DNA of 64,000 bases from Candidatus Dechloromonas phosphorivorans (GCA_016709495.1 JADJMS010000017.1:1-64000); one strand, 5' to 3'; positions 1 to 10,283 are shown, numbered from the stretch's first letter. Translations and numbers: made by a program. Notes: generated by a model from the letters alone, not told the origin.

Positions 1-18
1 CAAATCAAAGGAAATAGC

Positions 19-519
19 ATGACCCAAAGCGTCACCCTCGGCGGCAACGCCATCACCATCGCCGGCAAATTCCTGAAAAAGGGCGACAGCGCCCCGGCCT
101 TCTCGCTCGTCGCCAAGGATTTGTCTGACACCGCGCTGTCCAGTTTTGCCGGCAAGCGCAAGATCCTCAACATCTTCCCGAGCGTCGACACGCCGACCTG
201 CGCCACCTCCGTCCGCCAGTTCAATGCCAAGGCCAACGGGCTGCCAAACACTGTCATACTCTGCATCTCGGCCGACCTGCCCTTCGCCCAAGCCCGCTTC
301 TGCGGTGCCGAAGGACTGGATAACGTCGTCACCCTGTCCACCTTGCGTGGCCGCGAGTTCATCGAAGCCTACGGCGTCGCCATCGCCAGCGGCCCGCTGA
401 CCGGGCTGACTGCCCGCGCCGTTGTCGTCCTCGACGAAAACGACAACGTGATCCACAGCGAACTGGTCAGCGAAATCAAGAACGAACCCGATTACGTCGC
501 TGCCCTCGCCGCACTCTGA
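19..519 (+). CDS. tpx: Thiol peroxidase Tpx
   Basis: Atypical 2-Cys peroxiredoxin that reduces lipid and other hydroperoxides using thioredoxin. The 166-residue length is normal for the family. The Tpx signature SVDTPTCATSVRQFN holds the peroxidatic Cys61, and the resolving Cys95 lies in AQARFCG; a third Cys is at 82. No signal peptide is visible; the bacterial family is cytoplasmic or periplasmic depending on species. An AAGGAAA-type ribosome site precedes the ATG. A perfect hairpin follows the gene. Confident assignment from the family motif. Confidence 0.95.
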   Translation: MTQSVTLGGNAITIAGKFLKKGDSAPAFSLVAKDLSDTALSSFAGKRKILNIFPSVDTPTCATSVRQFNAKANGLPNTVILCISADLPFAQARFCGAEGLDNVVTLSTLRGREFIEAYGVAIASGPLTGLTARAVVVLDENDNVIHSELVSEIKNEPDYVAALAAL

Positions 520-552
520 GCCAGGACCATGCCGAACGTTACGGCAGCGCAG

Positions 553-573
553 GCGCTACCTACCAGGTAGCGC
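553..573. terminator. Perfect hairpin downstream of tpx
   Basis: GCGCTACCT and AGGTAGCGC form a 9-bp perfect stem around a 3-base loop, 34 bases after the tpx stop. No T-run follows on either strand, so it is a weak terminator or an mRNA 3'-end stabiliser rather than a classic intrinsic terminator. Confidence 0.45.
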
Positions 574-594
574 GGCGCGGTTAGGAGGTGGGTG

Positions 595-747
595 ATGCCC
601 GCAAAATGCTGTCAGCGCAAGCCACGCTGCAAAAATTGCCCGAAGCGCAAGAAAAACAAGGCAATTGTTACGGTCGACCGCGAAATTGCCTCGATTTTTT
701 ACATCGCGCCCTTGGCCGACATTTCCATCAACGGCCAGCGCGGCTGA
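595..747 (+). CDS. Small Cys-rich, Lys/Arg-rich protein (50 aa)
   Basis: A 50-codon frame with a strong ribosome site (AGGAGG ending five to six bases before the ATG). The N-terminal half is basic with four Cys in a CC-x6-C-x2-C pattern (CCQRKPRCKNCPKRKK), which could bind a metal. It resembles short conserved CC..RC..CP proteins known only as hypotheticals in many bacteria. The C-terminal half (ASIFYIAPLADISING) is less basic. The last 49 bases run antisense to the end of tsaD. The gene contains the dispersed motif GTTACGGTCGAC in frame as Val-Thr-Val-Asp. Function unknown; coding status rests on the ribosome site and composition. Confidence 0.6.
   Translation: MPAKCCQRKPRCKNCPKRKKNKAIVTVDREIASIFYIAPLADISINGQRG
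660..690. repeat. Palindromic copy of the dispersed motif (GTTACGGTCGAC)
   Basis: GGCAATT (660-666) is mirrored by AATTGCC (684-690), with the self-complementary CGGTCGACCG (671-680) at the centre. It carries the dispersed motif with one change. It lies just past the tsaD stop, inside the small Cys-rich frame. Confidence 0.55.
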
Positions 748-1732
748 ACAGAAAAACTGCCCGCCGGCTTGGACGGGGTTCCGCTCTGCAGGCGCAAACA
801 ACCGGCCAACGCGATCATTGCACCATTGTCGGTACAAAATTCCAGTTCCGGGTAATAGACGGCAAAGCGCTTATTTTTTGCCTCAATATTCAGCGTTGAC
901 CGTAACTGTTTGTTGGCGCCAACCCCGCCAGCCACCACCAGTTGCTTGAGGCCGGTCTGTTTCAAAGCCTTCAGCGATTTCTTGACCAGCACTTCGACAA
1001 TCGCATCCTGAAAGGCGCGCGCTGCATTGGCCCTGAACTCGTCCGTCAACGGCTCGTCCTGCTCGCGCACCAAAGTCAAAACCGCCGTCTTCAAACCGGA
1101 AAAACTAAAACTCAAATCGCCGGAATGCAACATCGGTCGCGGTAATTTGTACACATCCGGCTGCCCCAGCTCAGCCAGCTTGGACAACAGTGCGCCCCCG
1201 GATAAGGCAAGCCAAGCAGCTTGCCGCTCTTGTCAAAAGCCTCACCGGCCGCATCATCCAGCGTTTCGCCAAGCAGCTCGTATTCGCCAACGCCCGTCAC
1301 CCGCATTAATTGCGTATGGCCGCCGGAAACCAGCAGGGCCACAAACGGGAAGGTCGGCGGATTGCTCGACAGCAACGGCGAAAGCAAATGCCCTTCAAGG
1401 TGATGGACGGGAATCGTCGGCTTGTCGATCGCCACCGCCAGCGCCTCGGCAAAAGCGCAGCCAACCAGCAACGCACCCGACAAACCCGGACCACGGGTAT
1501 AAGCCACGGCATCAACCTCATCCAAACGCTTGCCGGACTGGGCTAACGCCTCGCGCAGTAACGGCACAACGCGCCGAATATGGTCACGCGAAGCCAGTTC
1601 CGGCACCACACCGCCGTACTCTGCATGCATCGCTACCTGCGAATAGAGCGCATGCGACAACAAACCGGCAGCGCTGTCGTATAGCGCAATACCCGTTTCG
1701 TCGCAGGAAGATTCAACACCGAGAACTAACAT
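699..1732 (-). CDS. tsaD: tRNA threonylcarbamoyladenosine synthase TsaD (frameshifted here)
   Basis: Catalytic subunit of the t6A modification enzyme: it transfers the threonylcarbamoyl group to A37 of ANN-decoding tRNAs, with TsaB and TsaE. The N-terminus MLVLGVESSCDET, the metal-binding HHLEGH and the C-terminal FCTDNGAMIALAG are all present. The start is the ATG at 1732; upstream in-frame codons do not fit the family. The frame breaks in the C5 run at 1195-1199: one more G on the coding strand restores YPGGALLSKLAELG. Because the enzyme is generally essential, a sequence error is likely. Divergent from rpsU. Confidence 0.9.
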
Positions 1733-1750
1733 AGTCGCGCATTTTAACAC

Positions 1751-1780
1751 TTGGTTCGAAAAGGTTTTTTGGCATATACT
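1751..1780 (+). promoter_or_regulatory. Candidate sigma70 promoter of the rpsU operon
   Basis: TTGGTT (1751-1756) and TATACT (1775-1780), 18 bases apart, lie about 95 bases before the rpsU ATG in the gap between divergent tsaD and rpsU. The -10 is close to consensus and the -35 is weaker. Inference from pattern only. Confidence 0.45.
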
Positions 1781-1873
1781 GTCCGGCTTTCCGCGATCCA
1801 GCGGACACAACAAATTTGCGCGCACTGCCTTTTACTTGACCTGGCAGGCGCCTTACGGAAGGGGGTGATTTAT

Positions 1874-2086
1874 ATGCCGAACATTCGTGTCAAGGAAAAT
1901 GAGCCGTTCGAAGTTGCTATTCGTCGTTTCAAGCGCACGGTCGAAAAGACTGGCCTGTTGACCGAGCTGCGCGCCCGTGAGTTTTACGAAAAGCCCACCG
2001 CCGAGCGCAAGCGTAAGGCTGCCGCTGCTGTCAAACGTCAGCACAAGCGCCTCCGTAGCCTGACCCTGCCGCCGAAACTTTACTGA
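1874..2086 (+). CDS. rpsU: 30S ribosomal protein S21
   Basis: A 70-residue basic protein of the small ribosomal subunit, needed for efficient initiation. The family start MPNIRVKENEPFEVAIRRFK and the basic RKRKAAAAVKRQHKR segment are clear. The ATG is preceded by a purine-rich GGAAGGGGG ribosome site. First gene of the rpsU-(yqeY)-dnaG-rpoD operon, and separated from the next gene by a hairpin that should lower downstream expression relative to S21. Confidence 0.97.
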   Translation: MPNIRVKENEPFEVAIRRFKRTVEKTGLLTELRAREFYEKPTAERKRKAAAAVKRQHKRLRSLTLPPKLY

Positions 2087-2110
2087 TCCAGTAATCTTCG
2101 CAGCACCAGA

Positions 2111-2142
2111 AGAGCCGCCCGCCCAACAGCTGGCGGCTCTTT
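2111..2142 (+). terminator. Hairpin between rpsU and yqeY (attenuator)
   Basis: AGAGCCGCC (2111-2119) pairs with GGCGGCTCT (2132-2140) around a 12-base loop and is followed by only a short T stretch. In the classic macromolecular synthesis operon a partial terminator lies at this place between rpsU and the primase gene; the same role is inferred here. Confidence 0.65.
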
Positions 2143-2160
2143 GCTTTAAGAAAGCCGAAA

Positions 2161-2608
2161 ATGAGCCTCAAAGCACGCATTACCGACGACATGAAAACGG
2201 CCATGAAGGCCAAGGAAACCGCCAAACTGGGCGCCATTCGCTTACTACTCTCAGCCCTCAAGCAAAAAGAAGTCGATGAGCGCATCGAACTCGACGACAA
2301 CGCCGTCATCGCCGTTATTGAAAAGCTGACCAAACAGCGCAAGGATAGCGTCACCCAATATGAAGCTGCCGGCCGTCAGGAATTGGCCGATGCCGAAAAA
2401 TTCGAAATCGCCGTCCTCGGCGCCTACCTGCCGGAAAAAATGAGCACGGAAGAAACCAACGCCATCGTCGTTGCTGCCGTTGCCGAAACCGGCGCCAAAG
2501 GCCCGGCCGACATGGGCAAGCTGATGGCCGTCCTTGAAACCGCGTCTGGCTGGCAAAGCGGACATGGCCGAAGTCTCCAAACTGGTCAAGGCAGCGCTTG
2601 CCAGCTAA
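2161..2608 (+). CDS. YqeY/GatB-like tRNA amidotransferase-domain protein (frameshifted near 3' end)
   Basis: A helical YqeY-family protein (about 148 residues) resembling the C-terminal tail domain of GatB; its role is not well established. It often sits between rpsU and dnaG in betaproteobacteria, as here. The body, from MSLKARITDDMKTAM to GPADMGKLMAVL, is intact. Then the frame shifts at TT 2534-2535: removing one T gives LKPRLAGKADMAEVSKLVKAALAS and a TAA at 2606-2608, the expected family end, ten bases before dnaG. As read, translation would run on to 2628 with an unrelated tail. Probably a sequence error. Confidence 0.85.
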
Positions 2609-2617
2609 GTCACTGCG

Positions 2618-4366
2618 ATGATCCCTGATAGCTTCATTCAGGATCTGCTGGCCCGGGTCGACATCGTCGAACTGGTAGATGGCTATGTGCCACTAAAGAA
2701 AGCAGGCGCCAACTACGCCGCCTGCTGCCCTTTTCACAACGAGAAATCACCGTCCTTTACGGTCAGCCCGACCAAGCAGTTCTATCACTGCTTCGGCTGC
2801 GGCGCGCACGGTACGGCGATCAGCTTTGTTATGGAATACCAAGGCATGGGCTTCGTCGATGCTGTCAAGGAACTGGCCAGCAAAGCCGGCATGCAGGCTC
2901 CTGAAAGCGAAGGGCGCAGCTTCAACGATGAAAAACCCGGCCAGACACGCGCACTGATCGAAATCATGGCGCGCGCCGCTCAATACTACAAAGATCAGTT
3001 AAAAAAATCGCCTCTCGCCATCGAATATTGCAAGAAACGCGGTCTGACTGGCGAAATCGCCGCCCGTTTCGGCATGGGTTACGCGCCAGACGGCTGGCAG
3101 AACCTGCAAGAGATTTTCCCGGACTACAACGCCGACGAACTGAAAATCGCCGGCCTGGTTATCGAGAACGATGCCGGTCGCCGCTACGACCGCTTCCGCG
3201 ACCGGTTGATGATCCCGATCATCAACCCCAAGGGCGACATCATCGCTTTCGGCGGGCGAATCATCGACCAGGGCGAGCCGAAATACCTCAACTCACCGGA
3301 AACGCCGCTCTTCGAGAAGGGCCGCGAACTCTTCGGCCTCCCTCAGGCCAGGCAGGCACTGCGCGAGACCGATACCGCCATCGTCACCGAAGGCTACATG
3401 GACGTCATCGCGCTGGCCCAAAACGGCGTCGGCAATGCAGTCGCCACACTCGGCACCGCCACCACTGCGACCCACGTCACCAAGCTGCTGCGCCAGGTCG
3501 ACCGCATTGTCTTCTGCTTCGATGGCGACAACGCCGGCCGCAAGGCGGCATGGCGCGCCCTGGAAAATTCGCTGGAAGCGCTGGCCGACAACAAGCGCCT
3601 CGCCTTCATCTTCCTGCCTCAGGAACACGACCCGGACAGCTACATCCGCGAATTCGGCAAGGAACAGTTTGACCGCCAGGTCACCCAGGCCATGCCGCTT
3701 TCCCATTTCCTGCTGCGCGAACTCGCCCAGCGCTGCGACCTGACCAGTTCAGAAGGCAAAGCACAGCTGATCTACGAAGCCAAACCGCTGCTGCTCAAAC
3801 TACCCACACCGCTACTCCGCCTGCAACTGGTCAAGCGCCTGGCCGAAGCCAGCGGTTTTGCTCAAAGTGAAGTTGAACGACTGTGCGATCTGAAGTCCTA
3901 CGCCACAGCAGCACCTGCCAAAGCCAAGCGAACCGCCCCGTCACTGACCCGAAACCTTTTGCGCATCGTCCTGCACAAGCCTCAACTTGCCGCTACCCTG
4001 CCCATCGACCTGCTGCCCGACACCCCGGAACGCGCAGCGCTCGTTCGACTGCATGATTTGGTTAGGGCAAATAATGAAACATCCAGCTACGCCGGCCTGC
4101 GTGAGCAATTACGTGGCCTGCCCGAAGAATCACAGATCGAAAACGCCGCCTCGGAACTTCTCGGCCAACCTTTTGACGAAGGCGAAGCAGAACAGGAATT
4201 CAAGGACACGCTTGCCCGGCTTCAGGAAGGCGGCGAGAAGCGCGACTTCGCCAAACTGCAGATCAAAGCCCAACAATTTGGCGTTGCCGGCCTGAGCGCC
4301 GCAGAGAAAATTGCTTACATCGACTTTCTCAGCAAGCTTGGCAAGCACGGCCAGCCACAGGAATAA
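2618..4366 (+). CDS. dnaG: DNA primase DnaG
   Basis: Makes RNA primers for lagging-strand replication, with DnaB helicase. 582 residues, normal for the family. The N-terminal CHC2 zinc finger shows CPFHNEKSPSF (Cys37, His40) and YHCFGCGAHG (Cys58, Cys61). The TOPRIM core follows, with EGYMDVIAL and FDGDNAGRKAAWRALE carrying the acidic metal ligands. The C-terminal quarter matches a helicase-binding domain in place. Second essential gene of the macromolecular synthesis operon, 56 bases before rpoD. Confidence 0.96.
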   Translation: MIPDSFIQDLLARVDIVELVDGYVPLKKAGANYAACCPFHNEKSPSFTVSPTKQFYHCFGCGAHGTAISFVMEYQGMGFVDAVKELASKAGMQAPESEGRSFNDEKPGQTRALIEIMARAAQYYKDQLKKSPLAIEYCKKRGLTGEIAARFGMGYAPDGWQNLQEIFPDYNADELKIAGLVIENDAGRRYDRFRDRLMIPIINPKGDIIAFGGRIIDQGEPKYLNSPETPLFEKGRELFGLPQARQALRETDTAIVTEGYMDVIALAQNGVGNAVATLGTATTATHVTKLLRQVDRIVFCFDGDNAGRKAAWRALENSLEALADNKRLAFIFLPQEHDPDSYIREFGKEQFDRQVTQAMPLSHFLLRELAQRCDLTSSEGKAQLIYEAKPLLLKLPTPLLRLQLVKRLAEASGFAQSEVERLCDLKSYATAAPAKAKRTAPSLTRNLLRIVLHKPQLAATLPIDLLPDTPERAALVRLHDLVRANNETSSYAGLREQLRGLPEESQIENAASELLGQPFDEGEAEQEFKDTLARLQEGGEKRDFAKLQIKAQQFGVAGLSAAEKIAYIDFLSKLGKHGQPQE

Positions 4367-4383
4367 AGAGAGCTAAGTTATGG

Positions 4384-4389
4384 TAAAAT
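4384..4389 (+). promoter_or_regulatory. Possible internal -10 element before rpoD
   Basis: TAAAAT lies 34 bases before the rpoD start in the dnaG-rpoD gap. No good -35 is visible. An internal rpoD promoter is known in several versions of this operon; support here is weak. Confidence 0.25.
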
Positions 4390-4422
4390 CTGAGGTTTTC
4401 CGAATTTCAAGGAATCGTATTC

Positions 4423-6411
<1,989 letters not shown>

Positions 6412-6418
6412 AGTTTCA

Positions 6419-6495
6419 GGGCCCGTAGCTCAGTTGGTTAGAGCAGAGGACTCATAATCCTTTGGTCCACGGTTCAAGTCCGTGCGGGCCCACCA
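6419..6495 (+). tRNA. tRNA with CAU anticodon (elongator Met or Ile2)
   Basis: A 77-base cloverleaf with encoded CCA. The acceptor stem GGGCCCG pairs with CGGGCCC; the D arm is AGCTCAGTTGGTTAGAGC; the anticodon loop is CTCATAA; the T arm is CACGG-TTCAAGT-CCGTG. A CAU anticodon is shared by elongator Met and by Ile2, which is read after lysidine modification. The variable region TTTGGTC looks more like Ile2 than Met, but identity cannot be settled by eye. It lies eight bases after rpoD, probably co-transcribed. Confidence 0.95.
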
Positions 6496-6505
6496 AAAAT
6501 GCAGG

Positions 6506-6536
6506 AAGCCATCCTCCGGGATGGCTTTTGCTTTTT
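6506..6536 (+). terminator. Intrinsic terminator after rpoD-tRNA
   Basis: AAGCCATCC (6506-6514) and GGATGGCTT (6519-6527) form a 9-bp stem with a 4-base loop, followed by TTTTGCTTTTT. It ends the rpsU-dnaG-rpoD-tRNA unit. Confidence 0.85.
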
Positions 6537-6541
6537 GACGC

Positions 6542-6784
6542 CTACGCCTGCCGTTTCGCAGACATTGACTCAATGGCAGCAATGACCATTTTGAGCTTTT
6601 CCGGACGCACCACAGCCAAGCCTTCGACAACATGAACTGCATCCGGCAAATCGGCAATCAAAGCTTCCGTTTGGGTGAGCTGATCAATAGCGACTTTGTG
6701 CATGCTTTTGGCGACACAAAGCTCGGCACGCAACTGTTCAATTTCAGCATCTTTAGCGGCTAATTGTTCTTCATGCAAATTCAT
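6542..6784 (-). CDS. Small coiled-coil hypothetical protein (80 aa)
   Basis: I do not recognise this family. The protein starts MNLHEEQLAAKDAEIEQLRA with heptad-like Leu/Ile spacing over about the first 40 residues, suggesting a short coiled coil. The rest is mixed, with VVEGLAVVRPEKLKMVIAA. An AAGGGAG ribosome site precedes the ATG by six bases, supporting translation. It lies between the tRNA terminator and trpE, on the trpE strand but 101 bases downstream of it. No membrane segment or signal peptide. Confidence 0.5.
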   Translation of the reverse strand: MNLHEEQLAAKDAEIEQLRAELCVAKSMHKVAIDQLTQTEALIADLPDAVHVVEGLAVVRPEKLKMVIAAIESMSAKRQA

Positions 6785-6885
6785 TGCTGACTCCCTTTAG
6801 TTTTTTTGGTTTGGTGATTGCTTGAACAGCTTACTGCTATTCGACACCTCAACACCAGCAAACTGCCGGAATGGTTCGCGTCAAA

Positions 6886-8360
6886 TCAATCGACTCTCGT
6901 ATCCAGCCCTTGTTCAGCCAACTCAGCCGCGCGCAGGACTGCCCGCGCCTTGTTCTGGGTTTCGACCCATTCCGAATGCGGATCTGAATCAGCAACGATG
7001 CCGGCACCGGCCTGAACGTAGAGTTGCTTGTTTTTCAAGACAGCGGTTCGGATGGCAATGGCGATGTCCATATCGCCGTGGAAACCGAGGTAGCCGACTG
7101 CGCCAGCGTAGATGCCGCGTTTAACAGGCTCCAGTTCGTCGATGATTTCCATTGCCCGCACCTTTGGAGCACCAGACACGGTACCAGCCGGGAAAGTGGC
7201 TTTCAGGACATCAAGCGCATCCAGTCCGGCCTGCAACTTTCCTTCGACGTTGGAAACGATGTGCATCACGTGCGAGTAGCGCTCGACGATCATGTTCTCG
7301 GTAAGTTTGACCGTACCGACCTTGGCAACGCGGCCGCAATCATTACGTCCGAGGTCAAGTAACTGGGTGTGCTCGGCACGCTCCTTCTCGTCAGCCAGCA
7401 GTTCTGCAGCCAGTGCGGCATCCTCCTCCGGCGAGGCACCGCGCTTGCGGGTACCAGCGATTGGGCGGACGGTAACGCGATCGCCTTCGAGACGGACAAG
7501 AATTTCGGGTGAAGCGCCGACGACGTGAAAATCCTCAAAATCGAAGTAGAACATGTAAGGCGAGGGATTGAGGCTGCGCAGGGTGCGGTAGAGCGCCATC
7601 GGGCTGGCGTGGAAAGGTTTTGTCATGCGCTGCGAAAGCACGACCTGCATGACGTCGCCCTCGGTGATGTAATCCTTGGCCTTGAGCACGGCCTTCTTGA
7701 ACGCGGCTTCGCCAAAAGTAGAGACAGCGGCCTCGGAGTGAGCCGGCTGTTCACAGGGAATGACAACCGGCGTACGCAGTTTGAGCAGCAACTCTTTAAG
7801 GCGCGCCTTGGTTTTTGGTAGGCGCCGGGGAAGCCCGGTTCAGCGTAAACGACCAGCGTCAGTTTGCCGGACAGGTTATCAACAACGGCGATTTCTTCTG
7901 ACAGCAGCAGTCCGATGTCGGGCGTTCCGATATCGTCCGGCTTGTTGGTGCGCGTCAGTTTGGTTTCGACATAGCGAATGGTGTCGTAGCCGAAACAGCC
8001 GACCAGACCACCGCAGAAACGCGGCAAGCCTGCTTGTGGGGCTGCGCGGAAGCGTTCCATGAACTTGCCGATGAAGTCGAGCGGATTGGTGTCGTCCTCA
8101 CGCTCGGCAATGCGGTTGCCGGTCAGCACCAGCACCTGATGGCCGTTAACGACAATCCGCGTCTGTGCGGCAAGGCCAATGATCGAGTAGCGGCCAAAGC
8201 GTTCGCCGCCCTGCACGGATTCGAGCAGGTAGGTGTAAGGCGCGTTGGCAAGCTTGAGGTAGATCGACAGTGGGGTATCGAGATCGGCGAACGTTTCCAG
8301 CGTAACGGGAATACGGTTGTAGCCTTGCGCGGCAAGCGCGTTGAATTCGGTTTCAGTCAT
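6886..8360 (-). CDS. trpE: Anthranilate synthase component I TrpE (frameshifted here)
   Basis: Converts chorismate and ammonia (or Gln through TrpG) to anthranilate, the first step of Trp synthesis. The N-terminal regulatory part (PVTLETFADLDTPLSIYLKL, LLESVQGGERFGRYS) includes the LLES feedback-binding motif. The chorismate-binding domain shows PIAGTRKRG, LDLGRNDCGRV and FPAGTVSGAPKVRAMEII. The frame breaks at the T run 7812-7816; one extra base gives AYQKAKARLKELLLKLRTPV and about 490 residues in all. The start is the ATG at 8360. A Trp-rich leader peptide ends 68 bases upstream, implying Trp-dependent attenuation. Confidence 0.92.
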
Positions 8361-8428
8361 TGGGAAGCCTCGGATATGACGGGTTTAAGCGGTCTGGTGC
8401 GTTGCGCCGCAGGGGCGCGCGAAGGAGA

Positions 8429-8485
8429 TCAGTGGCGCCAGCGACGCCAACCTTGCCATTCGTTCCAGAGTCGCAGAGTCGTCAT
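8429..8485 (-). CDS. Putative Trp-rich leader peptide of trpE (TrpL-like)
   Basis: An 18-codon frame reads MTTLRLWNEWQGWRRWRH and then TGA. Trp codons fall at positions 7, 10, 13 and 16, far above chance. Its ATG overlaps the gph stop (ATGA), so translation can be coupled to gph. The RNA after it can form GCGCC-cctgc-GGCGC, and the leader end (TGGCGCC) can pair with the same GGCGC, giving mutually exclusive stems. There is no U-run, so control may be of translation or Rho-dependent rather than an intrinsic terminator. Function inferred from composition and place; too short for homology. Confidence 0.65.
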   Translation of the reverse strand: MTTLRLWNEWQGWRRWRH

Positions 8486-9162
8486 TTGTTATTGAGGTCT
8501 TTGTAAGTTAAGGCTTGTTGGTAAGCAACGACCAAATCAGATACTAGCGCATCGTAATCGGCACTGTCCACCGGCACACCTTCGTTGTAGCCGTAAGGCA
8601 CGGCATAGGCCAGGCATCCAGCGGCATGAGCGGCGTGGATATCGTTGCTTGAATCGCCAATATGCAGGTTGCGATCTGGTCGCACATTAAACAGGCGGCA
8701 GGCATGCAGAATGGGTTCCGGGTGCGGTTTTTTGTGGGCGGTGGTATCGCCGGAGACGATCACGTCAAAATAGTCAGTCATCCCCATCCGGTCGAGCAAC
8801 GCCTCGGTGAACATACCCGGCTTGTTGGTGACTACGCCCATCTTGATGCCGCTTGCTTTCCAGGCCTGCAAACCCTCGATCACGCCCGGATAAATCTGGG
8901 TAAATTTGCCGTTGACCGTAACATAATGGCGCCGGAAGGCTTCTATCGCCTCATGCAGCTTTTCCACGGAGGGCGCTTGCTCATGAGTTAGACAACGCTC
9001 AACCAGAACCGCCAAACCCTTGCCGACAAAGCTGTGCACTTCGGCTTGCGTGCGTGGCGCGGCGCCGACTTCTTCCAGCATCAGACGGCACCCCTCGGCC
9101 AGATCGGCAATGGTGTCGAGCAGTGTGCCATCGAGATCGAAGGTGACGGATTCGAAATACAT
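8482..9162 (-). CDS. gph: Phosphoglycolate phosphatase Gph
   Basis: HAD-family phosphatase that removes 2-phosphoglycolate formed in DNA repair or by photorespiration-like side reactions. 226 residues. HAD motif I is DLDGTLLDT (Asp9 and Asp11), motif II is VVTNKPG, and motifs III/IV are KPHPEPIL and HIGDSSNDIHAA. A cap domain lies between motifs I and II. It overlaps rpe by one base upstream and the trpE leader downstream, an rpe-gph-trpE order common in proteobacteria. Confidence 0.93.
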   Translation of the reverse strand: MYFESVTFDLDGTLLDTIADLAEGCRLMLEEVGAAPRTQAEVHSFVGKGLAVLVERCLTHEQAPSVEKLHEAIEAFRRHYVTVNGKFTQIYPGVIEGLQAWKASGIKMGVVTNKPGMFTEALLDRMGMTDYFDVIVSGDTTAHKKPHPEPILHACRLFNVRPDRNLHIGDSSNDIHAAHAAGCLAYAVPYGYNEGVPVDSADYDALVSDLVVAYQQALTYKDLNNK

Positions 9163-9863
9163 CAGACTTTGGCCAATTCGCCACGCAGTGCGGCAATAAT
9201 CGAGTTGTAACGCTGTGGATCAGCATCCTTGCCGGCGCCATAAACAGCAGAACCGGCAACAAAGGCATCCACCCCGGCGCGGGCAATTTCAGCGATATTG
9301 ACCACGTTGACGCCACCATCAATCTCCAGACGAATCCGCCGACCGCTTTCCTTTTCGTAAGCATCGAGCTTGGCGCGCGCCTGACGCGCCTTGGCCAGCG
9401 TGCCGGGAATGAATTTCTGACCACCAAAACCCGGATTGACGCTCATCAGGAGAATGACATCGATTTTGTCGAGGACGTAATCCATGTAATCCAAAGGCGT
9501 CGCCGGATTAAAGACCAAACCGCCCTGACAGCCGGCATCGCGGATTAGTGACAGGCTGCGATCCACGTGGTCAGAAGCTTCCGGGTGAAAAGTGATGATA
9601 TTGGCCCCGGCTTTGGCAAAATCGGGGATGATGCGATCTACCGGTTTGACCATCAGATGCACATCAATCGGCGCAGCGGTGCACGGGCGAATTGCCTCGC
9701 AAACCAGCGGCCCGATGGTCAAATTGGGAACATAATGGTTGTCCATCACGTCAAAGTGAATCCAGTCTGCCCCCGAGGCAATGACGTTGGCTACTTCTTC
9801 GCCCAGTTTGGCGAAATTGGCTGAAAGAATGCTCGGTGCGATGACAAAATCTTTGGCTGACAT
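9162..9863 (-). CDS. rpe: Ribulose-phosphate 3-epimerase Rpe
   Basis: TIM-barrel enzyme interconverting ribulose 5-phosphate and xylulose 5-phosphate in the pentose phosphate pathway. 233 residues. Visible signatures are IAPSILSANFAKLGEE, HFDVMDNHYVPNLTIGP (metal ligands His and Asp), HLMV, MSVNPGFGGQKFIP and EIDGGV. The stop overlaps the gph start (TGATG), so the two are translationally coupled. First gene of rpe-gph-trpE; divergent from apaG with a 36-base gap. Confidence 0.96.
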   Translation of the reverse strand: MSAKDFVIAPSILSANFAKLGEEVANVIASGADWIHFDVMDNHYVPNLTIGPLVCEAIRPCTAAPIDVHLMVKPVDRIIPDFAKAGANIITFHPEASDHVDRSLSLIRDAGCQGGLVFNPATPLDYMDYVLDKIDVILLMSVNPGFGGQKFIPGTLAKARQARAKLDAYEKESGRRIRLEIDGGVNVVNIAEIARAGVDAFVAGSAVYGAGKDADPQRYNSIIAALRGELAKV

Positions 9864-9899
9864 GCTGCTTCCCTAAACAAAAACAGACGAAATTATCCC

Positions 9900-10283
9900 A
9901 TGCCCGACACCAACAAGTACCAAATCGACGTTCAACCCATGCCGCAATACATCCCCGACCAGTCCGACCCGGACAATGGCCGTTACGTTTTTACCTACAC
10001 CGTGACCATCAAAAATATAGGCAAAATCGGCGCCCAGCTGGTTTCACGGCACTGGATCATCACCGATGGCAACAATGAAATCCAGGAAGTACGTGGCCTT
10101 GGCGTTATCGGCAAACAACCCCTGCTGCAGCCAGGCGAGAGCTTCGAATACACCAGCGGCTCGGTGCTGACGACGCCAATAGGCACGATGAAAGGCAGTT
10201 ACCAAATGGTGGCTGAAGACGGCACCCATTTTTCGGCCGAGATTCCTGAATTCGTCCTCGCCAGCCCGCGCGCCCTGCATTGA
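9900..10283 (+). CDS. apaG: ApaG family protein
   Basis: A 127-residue single-domain beta-sandwich (DUF525/ApaG), linked to cobalt and magnesium resistance in enterics, though its molecular role is unclear. Family features include PDNGRYVFTYTVTIKNIG, RHWIITDGNNEIQEVRGLGVIGKQP and the Gly-rich EYTSGSVLTTPIGTMKGSY. It overlaps the next gene through a TTGA start-stop junction. Confident family call. Confidence 0.94.
   Translation: MPDTNKYQIDVQPMPQYIPDQSDPDNGRYVFTYTVTIKNIGKIGAQLVSRHWIITDGNNEIQEVRGLGVIGKQPLLQPGESFEYTSGSVLTTPIGTMKGSYQMVAEDGTHFSAEIPEFVLASPRALH

Noticed and set aside
1112..1187. Programmed ribosomal frameshift in tsaD
   Set aside because: No slippery heptamer with a downstream pseudoknot is evident, and many unrelated genes in the window show the same homopolymer break. 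A sequence error is simpler.
6430..6657. Protein frame across the tRNA on the minus strand (ending WARTDLNRGPKDYESSALTN)
   Set aside because: This peptide is the well-known artefact of translating the complement of a tRNA gene.
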